From the NCBI GenBank assembly GCA_019119165.1, contig DWXO01000017.1:1-32986 (forward strand): DNA of 32,986 bases, read 5' to 3'. The DNA comes from Candidatus Flavonifractor intestinigallinarum (GTDB lineage Bacteria; Bacillota; Clostridia; Oscillospirales; Oscillospiraceae). Made by a program: the position numbers and the translations under genes. Shown here piece by piece: positions 1 through 7,481 of this stretch; within the stretch, counting starts at the first letter, position 1, and every line of letters starts with the position of its first letter. The notes below the pieces were generated by a model, which saw only the letters and a list, made by a program, of their open reading frames with translations, had not been told where the DNA came from and did not search any database.

Positions 1-8
1 AAGTCCGG

Positions 9-40
9 CAGCTTGTCGAAAATACTTTTTCGACAAGCTG
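9..40. repeat. Perfect 14-bp inverted repeat (intergenic hairpin)
   Basis: CAGCTTGTCGAAAA at 9-22 is exactly repeated in inverse at 27-40 with a four-base loop. It lies directly upstream of a separate terminator hairpin. The A-run and T-run on its two arms would let it end transcription from either side, but it has no T-tract outside the stem. It resembles the small hairpins scattered through intergenic DNA in this group of bacteria. Function is not known. Confidence 0.6.
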
Positions 41-41
41 A

Positions 42-74
42 GGACGCCGCACCTCCGGGCGGCGTCCTTTTTTT
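42..74 (+). terminator. Rho-independent terminator
   Basis: A 9-bp GC-rich stem (GGACGCCGC / GCGGCGTCC) at 42-50 and 59-67 is followed by seven T on the plus strand. It would stop a plus-strand gene lying left of the window. It is also just downstream of the bofA stop, but has no T-tract on the minus strand. Confidence 0.8.
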
Positions 75-342
75 ACACAGCCAGCATCCACTCCAGGGCC
101 GCCAGCAGTCCGAACCCCGGCAGCCCCAGAAGCCCCAGTACCAGGGCATTGGTCAAATTGACTCCCAGCTGGAGGCCCAGGATGCCCCCGGCCCAGCGCA
201 GGACCCACAGCACTCCCAGCCCCACGCCCGTCCGGGCGGCCAGCCGGCCCAGCCAGCTCAGCGGCTTGCGCAGCACCGCCAGAAGCAGCACCAAAAACAG
301 TCCCCCCGCCACCCAGGGCAGGGCGTTGAGCAGCGGTTCCAC
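73..342 (-). CDS. bofA: Pro-sigma-K processing inhibitor BofA family protein
   Basis: About 89 residues and almost wholly hydrophobic, with an N-terminal membrane segment (around LPWVAGGLFLVLLLAV), a short basic loop (RKPLSW, RLAART), and a glycine/leucine-rich C-terminal half with conserved-looking GVNLTNALVLGLLGLPG. This matches the BofA family. In Bacillus BofA sits in the forespore outer membrane and holds the SpoIVFB protease inactive until sigma-K is needed. The GTG at 342 is preferred because AAGGAGG lies 8 bases upstream, while an in-frame GTG at 351 overlaps that site. A DUF2508 gene lies just upstream on the same strand, as in the Bacillus recR-yaaL-bofA region, which supports the call. 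Confidence 0.8.
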   Translation of the reverse strand: MEPLLNALPWVAGGLFLVLLLAVLRKPLSWLGRLAARTGVGLGVLWVLRWAGGILGLQLGVNLTNALVLGLLGLPGFGLLAALEWMLAV

Positions 343-395
343 CGCCGCCACCTCCTTTCTGTGTGCCAGAACCTTGGCGGCGGGGCGGACCCCTC

Positions 396-650
396 TTATC
401 CGGTGCGGACGGTCTGCCCGCCCTCCAGCTCCTTGACCTGCCGCAGCAGGTAGGTGTATCGGGACTGGAGGGCGTTGATCTCAAAGACATAGGATTCGAT
501 GAGATCCGGGTCACAGGCGTCGTTGAAGCCCTGATAGGCCTGGGCGATGAGAGCCCTGGTCTGGCTCAGCCCCTCCAGCAGGACCCGGCGGGTCCCTTCC
601 CGCTCGCTCTCCCGACGGCGCAGGGTGAAGCGCTTGGCGGCTTCCGGCAT
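396..650 (-). CDS. DUF2508 (YaaL-like) family protein
   Basis: An 84-residue soluble, charged, mostly helical protein. It begins with an Arg/Glu-rich stretch and contains LIAQAYQGFNDACDPDLIESYVFEINALQSRYTYLLRQVKELE, summarised here as a helix pair with a central DPDLIES motif. The pattern 'A...F....DPDLI...I.E..A...RY.YLL...K' is that of DUF2508 proteins such as B. subtilis YaaL, whose role is unknown. A strong GGAGGAGG site precedes the ATG. It is followed after about 50 bases by bofA, the classic neighbour, so the two are probably co-transcribed. Confidence 0.75.
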   Translation of the reverse strand: MPEAAKRFTLRRRESEREGTRRVLLEGLSQTRALIAQAYQGFNDACDPDLIESYVFEINALQSRYTYLLRQVKELEGGQTVRTG

Positions 651-877
651 ACGATCCTCCTCCTTGCTCCGGGCTTTCCGGTTTTATCCTATGTCCAGTT
701 TGGGCAATTATGTCCCGTTCTATACCGGTTTTTTCCTGTATTTCAGCCCGCCATCGGGGCATACTGTTAATGGACCGGACGACTTCTGGTTCTTGCATCT
801 CCTTTTAAGCCGGTGCCGGGTGAGCTCACCCTCTGGCGAAAGGCGAAAGGAGAGGGACCAAAAGAAACCCGATCCTG

Positions 878-910
878 AAAGGGGCGCGGTGGAAACACCG
901 CGCCCCGGTT
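878..910. terminator. Hairpin terminator downstream of the chemotaxis receptor gene
   Basis: An 11-bp GC-rich stem (GGGGCGCGGTG, loop GAAA, CACCGCGCCCC) lies at 881-906. It begins about 30 bases beyond the receptor stop codon on the minus strand, where only TTTC follows the stem. On the plus strand GGTTTTA follows. It is probably the receptor gene's terminator, with a weak T-tract. Confidence 0.55.
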
Positions 911-936
911 TTATGCTATTCGGCCATCAGCACTCG

Positions 937-2709
937 TTAATATTTAGAACTGCTGTCACAGCCGCAAGGCTGCGGGGAAGCATCCGTATTTTCCGTGTCC
1001 TGACGCTGTTGTGAGCCACTACAGGCGATGGTAAATTTAGACACCAGCTGCTTCATGATCTGGGCCTGACCAGAAAGCTCCTCACTGGCCGCGGCGCTTT
1101 CTTCGGCTGTTGCAGAGTTGCTCTGCACCACAGCGGAAATTTGCTCAACCCCAATCGAAAGCTGATTGATTGCATCGTCCTGCGCTTTGGAATTTTCCGC
1201 TACCTGCCTGGCCTGGCTCGCCAGATGTTCAATAATTTCATTTACACGCGCCAGGGACGCCGCCGTTTCATCCGCAATGGTTTTACCATTGTCAACAGCC
1301 TTCAATGCTTTGGAGATTAGCTCGCCCGTGTTCTGGGATGCCTCCGCTGTATTCGCCGCCAGTCTGCGAACTTCATCAGCAACCACCGCAAAGCCTTTTC
1401 CGGCAGTTCCGGCACGGGCAGCCTCCACTGCCGCATTTAGAGCAAGAATATTGGTCTGGAAAGCAATATCTTCAATGCTCTTAATAATCTTTCCAATTTC
1501 CGAAGAAGTCGCGCTGATATTCTGCATGGCGATCAGCATCTGCTGCATCCTGTCTGTACCAAGAGACACTTCTTCCACGGTTTCATTCACACGCATTCCC
1601 GTTTGCTCAATTAAGTGTGTGTTCTCGTTTACCTGGTGAGAGATGTCGTTTAAGGTTGCGGCCAATTCCTCCACGCTGGACGCCTGCTCAGTAGAACCCT
1701 GGCTCAGTGTCTGGGCCGCGTTGGCAACCTGCTCCGCGCCGTTGGATACTTCAACGGATGCGGTTTGAATTTTACACATAACGTCATTCAGGATGTGGAT
1801 CAGTTTGTAAACAGAATCCCGAAGCTCGGAATACTGGCCTTCATACTCAGAATCGTTTTTACTGGTAACGTCAAAATGCCCTTCGGCAACGGCTTCCAGC
1901 CCCACCCGCAGATCTTCTGTAATAAACATAATGCGCTTCATAACAGCTGTAATTTCCGCTGCAAGGTGTCCAAACTCATCTCTGGAATCATACTCGACCG
2001 AGGCATTTTCAAAATCGCCTCGGGCCAGAGCCTGTGCGCCCTCCAACAACTTCTGAGTCGGAACGAGAATATATCGCAGCATCGACAAGGTGAAAATAGC
2101 CACAGCCAAAAGCCCAATAATCAGGATGCCGATGACGATCCCTATGGCAACCGTTCTGGCGTTTGTTACTGTGAGTTCTTGCGCTTGCACATCCTGATTG
2201 ATCTGCTCATTTAACGCAATAATCATATCCGCGGCTTCGTCGAACGTCGGAGCATAAGAATTCAAATAAATGTCATACGCTTGTTCAATGGCGGTTTGAT
2301 TTCCAAAGTCCGCCGACAATTCCATAATATTTGCATTATACGACGATACGCTTTGCAGCTTTTCTCGAATCTCATCAATGGTTGAGGCATAGTTGGGCTC
2401 GATTGCCTTAATTTTGTCCAAAGAAGCATACAGTGCTTCACGATCCGTATTCATACTTGTCTGAACTCTGGCATAATCGTCCTCGTTGCCCGCAATAATG
2501 GCATTCAAAAGATAACGTCTGACAGAAATCATATTCCTTCTGGCCAAACCGATTTCCTCAACGACCGGAACAATATTTTCTGAATATTCAACGCTTTTCT
2601 TTGTCATCATATTGGTAATGGATATCGAGGAAATACCCAACACGAACATCAGCAGAAAAATAACGCCATAAGATAGAAATAATTTCCATTTTAGCTTTAG
2701 ATTTTTCAT
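937..2709 (-). CDS. Methyl-accepting chemotaxis protein
   Basis: A transmembrane chemoreceptor of about 590 residues. It has a short basic N-terminus, a first membrane helix at about 12-33, an extracellular helical region of about 155 residues resembling a four-helix-bundle sensor, a second membrane helix at about 190-213, a HAMP linker, and a long coiled-coil signalling domain. The signalling tip is unmistakable (ILALNAAVEAARAG, then GKGFAVVADEVRRLA), which contacts CheA and CheW. There is no NWETF-type tail; the C-terminus is a short Cys/Ser-rich stretch. AAGGAG lies 2 bases from the ATG at 2715 but 8 bases from the in-frame ATG at 2709, so 2709 is chosen. No other chemotaxis or flagellar gene is in the window, so it is an orphan receptor with unknown ligand. 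Confidence 0.92.
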   Translation of the reverse strand: MKNLKLKWKLFLSYGVIFLLMFVLGISSISITNMMTKKSVEYSENIVPVVEEIGLARRNMISVRRYLLNAIIAGNEDDYARVQTSMNTDREALYASLDKIKAIEPNYASTIDEIREKLQSVSSYNANIMELSADFGNQTAIEQAYDIYLNSYAPTFDEAADMIIALNEQINQDVQAQELTVTNARTVAIGIVIGILIIGLLAVAIFTLSMLRYILVPTQKLLEGAQALARGDFENASVEYDSRDEFGHLAAEITAVMKRIMFITEDLRVGLEAVAEGHFDVTSKNDSEYEGQYSELRDSVYKLIHILNDVMCKIQTASVEVSNGAEQVANAAQTLSQGSTEQASSVEELAATLNDISHQVNENTHLIEQTGMRVNETVEEVSLGTDRMQQMLIAMQNISATSSEIGKIIKSIEDIAFQTNILALNAAVEAARAGTAGKGFAVVADEVRRLAANTAEASQNTGELISKALKAVDNGKTIADETAASLARVNEIIEHLASQARQVAENSKAQDDAINQLSIGVEQISAVVQSNSATAEESAAASEELSGQAQIMKQLVSKFTIACSGSQQRQDTENTDASPQPCGCDSSSKY

Positions 2710-2715
2710 AATCAT

Positions 2716-3076
2716 CTCTCCTTCAATATGAATTTTATGATCGCTGCCTAGAATTCTTTAGGTACCTTAACAGAACAAAATATATAAAGCCGCCTTTTCC
2801 CACAGGGAAAACGGCACAGTTATCCTATAGATTTAGTATAAAAAGCAAACGAAATTGATCTGCCTCAGGATGCCAAAAAACGGAGAGAAGCTCTTCTGTC
2901 TGATGATACGGCCCGGTTCAGACACCAACAAATTTTCCCATAAAATGATTAAAATTCATTATAAACTAGTACTTAACACTGTTTTCTAAGAAAATACATT
3001 CAAATATGAAACCATTTGCTCTCCTTTTATCGACAAGCTTTAACACAAAGTTAAGCAGTAGTCAGAAATATATTTA
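2716..3076. other. AT-rich intergenic stretch upstream of the chemoreceptor gene
   Basis: This is the upstream and leader region of the receptor gene. It is visibly richer in A+T than the flanking DNA. An imperfect hairpin is present at about 2791-2814 (TTTTCCC / GGGAAAA flanked by GCCG / CGGC), which on the minus strand is followed by TTTATATATTTT and could be a terminator. I see no convincing ORF, and no clear sigma-A or sigma-28 promoter could be fixed by eye. Confidence 0.4.
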
Positions 3077-3175
3077 CTAAATAAAAAGCCGCCGTAGGAA
3101 TCTAGTTCCAGGGCAGCGCGCCACCATCTGCATCAGTTCCTGTTTGTGGATAAAATGCCTGCCATAATACGGCAT
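3077..3175 (-). CDS. Possible 32-residue small protein, unknown
   Basis: An ATG at 3175 opens a 32-codon frame ending in TAG, giving a basic, Cys-containing peptide (starts MPYYGRHFIHKQ, ends RFLRRLFI). A strong GGAGGGAG site lies 8 bases upstream. That site is the 3' arm of a hairpin whose 5' arm reads CTCCCTC, so it may be masked in the mRNA. I do not recognise the peptide. It could be a real small protein, a leader peptide, or the remnant of a longer gene. It lies about 90 bases past the P-type ATPase stop and could be on the same transcript. Confidence 0.3.
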   Translation of the reverse strand: MPYYGRHFIHKQELMQMVARCPGTRFLRRLFI

Positions 3176-3181
3176 AATAAA

Positions 3182-3238
3182 TGCTCCCTCCATGATGGAC
3201 AGTGTTTTATTTCACTGCCGCTCATAGAGGGAGCATAT
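3182..3238 (-). promoter_or_regulatory. Hairpin masking a ribosome binding site
   Basis: ATGCTCCCTC at one end pairs perfectly with GAGGGAGCAT at the other, and an inner CACTG / CAGTG pair extends the stem around an AT-rich loop. In the minus-strand transcript the GGAGGGAG arm is the putative ribosome binding site of the 32-codon frame. It may equally serve as a 3' stabilising structure for the upstream ATPase mRNA. There is no T-tract, so it is a poor terminator. Confidence 0.4.
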
Positions 3239-3266
3239 CATTTTGTGGGGGCGCGCTTTTTTGCAA

Positions 3267-5897
3267 TTAGTCCTTGCCCTTTTTCAGGTCGTCGATGATC
3301 TTGACGATCTGGATCACCAGGGTGGGCAGGAAGGCCAGGCCCACCATCTCGCCCAGATTCATCAGGCCGAAGGCGGGGGAGACCATAAACAGGCCGGTCA
3401 GACCGGGGGTAAAGAGCACCAGAGCCAGCAGCACCACGCCGGCGAAGAAGGCGGCGATGGAGGCCTTGTTGGTGGAGAACTTCAGCCGGAAGATGGACTC
3501 AGCGCCCCGGCAGTTGAAGCCGTGGAACAGCCGGGCCAGGGTGAGGGTGGAGAAGGCCATGGTGGAGGCCAGGGCCGCGTCCCCGTTCTGGTAGCCCAGG
3601 TAGAAGGCGATCATGGTGACGATGGCGATGAGCAGGCCCTGCCCGCCGATGCGGGAGAGCAGAGGCTTGTTCAGGATGGGCTCCTTGGGATCTCTGGGCT
3701 TCTGGTCCAGCAGGCCCTTCCGGGCGGGCTCCATGCCGATGGCGATGGCGGGCAGGGAGTCGGTGAGCAGGTTGATGAACAGCAGATGCACCGGCTGGAA
3801 GGGCACCGGCAGCCCCATGAGGGAGGCGTACAGCACGCAGAAGATGCCGGCGGTATTGCCGCTGAGCAGGAACTGGATGGCGTTTTTGATGTTGGTGTAC
3901 ACGCTGCGGCCGTTGACCACCGCCCGGACGATGGTGGCGAAGTTGTCGTCGGCCAGGATCATGGAGGCGGCGTCCTTGGACACCTCGGTGCCGGTAATGC
4001 CCATGGCCACGCCGATGTCCGCCTTTTTCAGGGCGGGGGCGTCATTGACGCCGTCGCCTGTCATGGACACGATGTTGCCCCGGCGCTGCCAGGCGTTGAC
4101 GATGCGGATCTTGTGCTCGGGGGACACCCGGGCATAGACCGAGATCTTGGCCAGCCGCTGGTCCAGGTCGGCGTCGGTCATCTGGTCCAGCTCCAGGCCG
4201 GACACCGCCTCATCCCCGTCCTGGAAGATGCCCAGCTGGCGAGCGATGGCGGAGGCGGTCACCTTGTGGTCGCCGGTGATCATGATGGTGCGGATGCCGC
4301 CCCGCTTGGCGTCGGCCACCGCCTGGATGGCCTCGGGCCGGGGCGGGTCGATCATGGAGATGAGGCCGATAAAGGTAAACTCGTTCTCGTCCTCCAGGGT
4401 GAGGGGCCGGATGGTATCCAGCTCCCGGTAGGCGAAGGCCAGCACCCGCAGGCCCTCCATGGACAGCTCCATGTTGACCCGGGCGATCTTCTCTTTCCGC
4501 TCGGGGGTCATTTCCACCTTGCCCTGGCGGGTGAGCAGCCACTTGGACCGGTCCAGCAGCACGTCGATGGCGCCCTTGGTGAAAAGGGTGGGCGTCCCGT
4601 CGATGTCGTGGAGGGTACTCATCAGCTTGCGGTCGGAGTCAAAGGCCAGCTCGCCCAGACGGGGATGCTGGGCGCGGTAGGTCTCCTCGTCCACGCCGAA
4701 CTTCTCGCCCAGCATGACCAGAGCCACCTCGGTGGGGTCGCCGATGGAGGTGCCGGTCTCCTGGTTGTTGGTGGCGTCGCTGGCCAGCAGGGCGGCCTTG
4801 AGGAGCAGCCGCTGCACGTCGTTGACCAGCTCCAGATCGTCGCCCTCCAACAGGGAGCCGTCGGCGTACACCTTCTGGGGGGTCATCTTGTTCTGGGTCA
4901 GGGTGCCCGTCTTATCCGAGCAGATCACGGACACGCTCCCCAGGCTCTCCACCGCTTTCAGGTCCTTGATGATGGCGTTCTGGCGGGCCATCTTCTGGGT
5001 GCCCATGGCCAGCACAATGGTGACGATGGAGCTGAGGGCCTCGGGGATGGCAGCCACCGCCAGGGCCACAGCGAACATGAGGGAGTCCAGCACCCCCATG
5101 CCGGTGCGGAAGATGGACAGGGCAAACACCACCGCGCAGATGGCCATGATCACGATGGCCAGCTTGGCGGAGAAGTTGTCCAGGCTCTGCTGCAGGGGAG
5201 TCTTGCGCTGCTGGGTCTGGTTCATCAGGGCGGCGATCTTGCCCAGCTCGGTGTTCATGCCGGTGCCGGTGACCAGCACGGTGGCACGGCCGTAGGTCAC
5301 CAGGGAGCCGGAGAACACCATGTTCTTCTGGTCGCCCAGGGCCACCTGGTCGGCGTCGATCACGTCGGCGGTCTTGTCCACGCCCTCGCTCTCGCCGGTG
5401 AGGGAGGACTCATTGACCTTGAGGGAGAAATTCTCCAGCACACGGCCGTCGGCCACCACCATGTCGCCGGCCTCCAGCAGCACGATGTCGCCGGGCACTA
5501 CGTCGGCGGAGGGGATCTCCACCCGCACGCCTCCCCGCAGTACCTTTGCGGTGGGGGAGGACATGGCCTTCAGGCTCTCCAGTGATTTTTCCGCCTTTAG
5601 ATACTGGACGGTGCCCAGGATGGCGTTGAGGATGAGCACGGCGAAAATGACGATGGTGCTCTCCACGTTTTCCGACACCGCGGAGATGATGGCCGCGATG
5701 ATGAGGATGATGACCAGCAGGTCCTTGAACTGCTCGGCAAAGACCTGGATGGCACTTTTCTTTTTCCCTTCGGACAGCTTGTTGGGACCATACTGCTCCC
5801 GCCGCCGTCCCGCCTCCTGATCGCTCAGGCCCGACATTCCGGCCTGCTGGGCTTCCAGCGCCTGCTGGGTGGTTTTCCGGTAATAAGCCTCTGTCAT
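3267..5897 (-). CDS. P-type cation-transporting ATPase (PMR1/SERCA-like, Ca2+/Mn2+)
   Basis: About 876 residues. It has an N-terminal cation-ATPase domain, two membrane hairpins, an actuator domain with TGES (about 170, counted from the ATG at 5906), the M4 motif IPEAL (about 287), the phosphorylation site DKTGTLT (Asp about 331), the hinge TGDGVNDAPALKKAD (about 616), and a C-terminal six-helix region. M6 carries NLLTDSLPA, so the site-II calcium ligands (Glu in PEAL, Asn and Asp in M6) are present. M5 has NTAG where SERCA has the site-I Glu. This suggests a single PMR1-like site that can carry Ca2+ or Mn2+. The ATG at 5897 fits AAGGGA 9 bases upstream better than the one at 5906. The leader carries a yybP-ykoY-type riboswitch, which favours manganese export. 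Confidence 0.93.
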   Translation of the reverse strand: MTEAYYRKTTQQALEAQQAGMSGLSDQEAGRRREQYGPNKLSEGKKKSAIQVFAEQFKDLLVIILIIAAIISAVSENVESTIVIFAVLILNAILGTVQYLKAEKSLESLKAMSSPTAKVLRGGVRVEIPSADVVPGDIVLLEAGDMVVADGRVLENFSLKVNESSLTGESEGVDKTADVIDADQVALGDQKNMVFSGSLVTYGRATVLVTGTGMNTELGKIAALMNQTQQRKTPLQQSLDNFSAKLAIVIMAICAVVFALSIFRTGMGVLDSLMFAVALAVAAIPEALSSIVTIVLAMGTQKMARQNAIIKDLKAVESLGSVSVICSDKTGTLTQNKMTPQKVYADGSLLEGDDLELVNDVQRLLLKAALLASDATNNQETGTSIGDPTEVALVMLGEKFGVDEETYRAQHPRLGELAFDSDRKLMSTLHDIDGTPTLFTKGAIDVLLDRSKWLLTRQGKVEMTPERKEKIARVNMELSMEGLRVLAFAYRELDTIRPLTLEDENEFTFIGLISMIDPPRPEAIQAVADAKRGGIRTIMITGDHKVTASAIARQLGIFQDGDEAVSGLELDQMTDADLDQRLAKISVYARVSPEHKIRIVNAWQRRGNIVSMTGDGVNDAPALKKADIGVAMGITGTEVSKDAASMILADDNFATIVRAVVNGRSVYTNIKNAIQFLLSGNTAGIFCVLYASLMGLPVPFQPVHLLFINLLTDSLPAIAIGMEPARKGLLDQKPRDPKEPILNKPLLSRIGGQGLLIAIVTMIAFYLGYQNGDAALASTMAFSTLTLARLFHGFNCRGAESIFRLKFSTNKASIAAFFAGVVLLALVLFTPGLTGLFMVSPAFGLMNLGEMVGLAFLPTLVIQIVKIIDDLKKGKD

Positions 5898-5934
5898 ACC
5901 TTTCATTCCCTTACAGTTTACTTGCGGCGAAGAG

Positions 5935-5993
5935 CAACAAAAAAAGACCCCTCGCCAACCGCCGGGCGCACCACGGCAGTTGTCGAAAAGTCT
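5935..5993 (-). terminator. Riboswitch expression-platform terminator
   Basis: On the minus strand, AAGAC-TTTTCG pairs with CGAGGGG-TCTT around an inner AACTGCC / GGCGGTT stem, and seven T follow. It stands between the aptamer and the ATPase start, so the default transcript would end here. The stem's 5' arm follows directly on the aptamer's 3' side, as expected for a switch that frees or traps this arm. Confidence 0.75.
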
Positions 5994-6072
5994 TGTTACC
6001 CATGGGGTGCATACCGCCAGGTCAAAATGACCGTGGTGTTGACGGTATGACTTTAAACTACTCCCTTTTCAA
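5994..6072 (-). ncRNA. yybP-ykoY (manganese) riboswitch aptamer
   Basis: The minus-strand leader contains AAGGGAGTAG, then ACCGTCAACACCACGG, then a GGTCATTTTGACC hairpin followed by TGGCGGTATG. This combination (a GGGAGTAG start and a paired ACCGTC...TGGCGGT helix capped by a GGTCA-TTT-TGACC loop) is what I recognise as the clostridial form of the yybP-ykoY element. That element binds Mn2+ and controls cation exporters, including P-type ATPases. It lies just after a consensus promoter and just before a terminator and the ATPase gene. The boundaries are approximate, and a covariance-model search was not possible here. Confidence 0.8.
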
Positions 6073-6080
6073 CTGCGGCC

Positions 6081-6109
6081 ATCATAGCACAGTTTGACCG
6101 GCAAGTCAA
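6081..6109 (-). promoter_or_regulatory. Sigma-A promoter of the P-type ATPase transcript
   Basis: TTGACT (6109-6104) and TATGAT (6086-6081) on the minus strand are separated by exactly 17 bases. Transcription would start near 6074, immediately before the riboswitch. Confidence 0.8.
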
Positions 6110-6158
6110 TCTCATTTTGATAGGGTGCCCGAATTTTTCCCCGCTATGCCTCCCGGCG

Positions 6159-6187
6159 TTGACGGCGCATGGCCCATCCGCTATAAT
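6159..6187 (+). promoter_or_regulatory. Sigma-A promoter of the psiE-like operon
   Basis: TTGACG at 6159-6164 and TATAAT at 6182-6187 are separated by 17 bases. It diverges from the ATPase promoter and drives the two-gene unit that starts at 6223. Confidence 0.85.
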
Positions 6188-6222
6188 TGATGCAGAAGGC
6201 ACACCGGAAAGGAGCGTCCTTT

Positions 6223-6669
6223 ATGAAAGGAACCGTCGTCAAATTTCTCCTCAAGACCGCCTGGGTTCTGGAGCTGATCATTGCCCTGTTTATTCTGGTG
6301 GTCACGGTGGTGCAGATGGTGCTGACGGGAAAGGACTCCCTGGACTATCTGACCCTGGGACAGTTCAGCCTCAACGAATTTTTTGCCAATACCATGAACA
6401 TTATCGTGGGTCTGGAGTTTGTGAAGATGCTCATTCTCCACACCCCCCAGGCCGTCACCGACGTGCTGCTCTTCGCCATCGCCCGTCAGCTGGTGGTCAC
6501 CCACTCCAGCTCCATGGACACCCTGCTGGGGGTGGCGGCGGTGGCCCTGATCTTCGTCATCAAGAAATTCCTGCTCAGTCAGGAGGATTCCGTGCCGCCC
6601 AAAGATATTTTGTCCAAATTCTCTCAGGAGTTTAAAACCCGGAAAGAGGAGGCGCCTCACCATGAATAG
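6223..6669 (+). CDS. PsiE-like four-helix membrane protein
   Basis: A 148-residue protein with about four membrane helices, at roughly 6-28, 50-70, 75-95 and 100-115. The second and third segments carry LNEFFANTMNIIVGLEFVKMLI and the region TPQAVTDVLLFAIARQLVVTH. This resembles the phosphate-starvation-inducible PsiE family, whose biochemical role is not established. The ATG at 6223 is chosen because AAAGGAG lies 9 bases upstream; an in-frame ATG further left falls on the promoter's -10 box. The C-terminal tail is charged and soluble. The stop overlaps the start of the next gene by 8 bases, so the two are translationally coupled. Confidence 0.65.
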   Translation: MKGTVVKFLLKTAWVLELIIALFILVVTVVQMVLTGKDSLDYLTLGQFSLNEFFANTMNIIVGLEFVKMLILHTPQAVTDVLLFAIARQLVVTHSSSMDTLLGVAAVALIFVIKKFLLSQEDSVPPKDILSKFSQEFKTRKEEAPHHE

Positions 6670-7411
6670 CCTTCATTGGATCTCCGCCGTATTCAGTCCC
6701 ACCGGCGGCACTGCCGCCCTGGCCAAAGCCATCACCGGCGGCCAGGGACAGGTGGTGGATCTGTCCGTCCCCGCGCCGGTGACGCCGGTGGCGGACAACG
6801 CGGTGCTGCTGGCCGCCGCGCCGGTGTTCGGCGGACGTATCCCCGCCGTGGCCCTGGAGCGGCTGGCCGCCCTCAGCGGCAGCGGCCCCGCGGTTGCCGT
6901 GGCGGTGTACGGCAACCGGGCCTATGAGGACGCCCTGCTGGAGCTGTCCGACGCCCTGACCGCCGGCGGCTTCCAGGTGGTGGCGGCGGCGGCCTTTGTG
7001 GCCCAGCACTCCATCGCCCCCACCATCGCCCAGGGCCGTCCGGACCAGGCCGACCTGGAGGCCGCCGCCGCCTTTGGCCGGGCGGTGCTGGACAAGCTGG
7101 CCCTTCCCAACCCCGCCCCGGTGTCCGTACCGGGAAACAAGCCCTACAAGGACTGGAAGGGGGTCCCCTTCCACCCCGCCGCCGGGGAGAGCTGCATCTC
7201 CTGCGGCCTGTGCGCCTCCCGCTGTCCCGTGGGGGCCATCCCGGCGGGCAGCCCCAAGGAGACCGGCCCGGAGCGGTGCATTACCTGTATGCGCTGCGTC
7301 TCCCTGTGTCCCCGGGGCGCCCGGGCAATCCCCGCCCCCGCGCTCCAGGCCACCACCGCCATGCTGACGGAAAAGGCGGGCGTCCCCCGTCAGCCGGACT
7401 ATTTCCTGTAA
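6662..7411 (+). CDS. EFR1-type flavodoxin-like / 2[4Fe-4S] ferredoxin protein
   Basis: A 249-residue electron-transfer protein. The N-terminal ~150 residues are flavodoxin-like: it opens with an FSPTGGTAALAKAI phosphate-binding loop, followed by PVFGGRIP and VYGNRAYEDALLEL. The C-terminal part has two ferredoxin clusters, CISCGLCASRCP and CITCMRCVSLCP, which would bind two [4Fe-4S] centres. This architecture is common in clostridial EFR1 family proteins, thought to shuttle electrons between flavin and Fe-S partners in the cytoplasm; the partner is not known. GAGGAGG sits 10 bases before the ATG, inside the 3' end of the upstream psiE-like gene. Confidence 0.85.
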   Translation: MNSLHWISAVFSPTGGTAALAKAITGGQGQVVDLSVPAPVTPVADNAVLLAAAPVFGGRIPAVALERLAALSGSGPAVAVAVYGNRAYEDALLELSDALTAGGFQVVAAAAFVAQHSIAPTIAQGRPDQADLEAAAAFGRAVLDKLALPNPAPVSVPGNKPYKDWKGVPFHPAAGESCISCGLCASRCPVGAIPAGSPKETGPERCITCMRCVSLCPRGARAIPAPALQATTAMLTEKAGVPRQPDYFL

Positions 7412-7432
7412 CCGTCACACCTCCGACCGCTG

Positions 7433-7472
7433 AAAGGCCCCTCTGATGCCGCCGCATCAGAGGGGCCTTTTT
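7433..7472 (+). terminator. Rho-independent terminator
   Basis: A 17-bp stem (AAAGGCCCCTCTGATGC at 7433-7449 and its inverse at 7454-7470) with loop CGCC is followed by T's. It ends the psiE-like/EFR1 unit, and read from the other strand it also caps the convergent stalk-domain gene. Confidence 0.88.
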
Positions 7473-7481
7473 CACCGGCGC

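Noticed and set aside
511-798. 95-codon frame overlapping the DUF2508 gene
   Set aside because: After the first ~45 codons it is only a shifted reading of the DUF2508 gene, and the AAGGAG site touches its ATG with no spacing.
3243-5585. A 780-codon open frame on the plus strand opposite the P-type ATPase
   Set aside because: It is the antisense of a well-supported gene; the His/Gly/Gln/Asp-rich translation has no domain and no ribosome binding site. High G+C removes stops in this frame.
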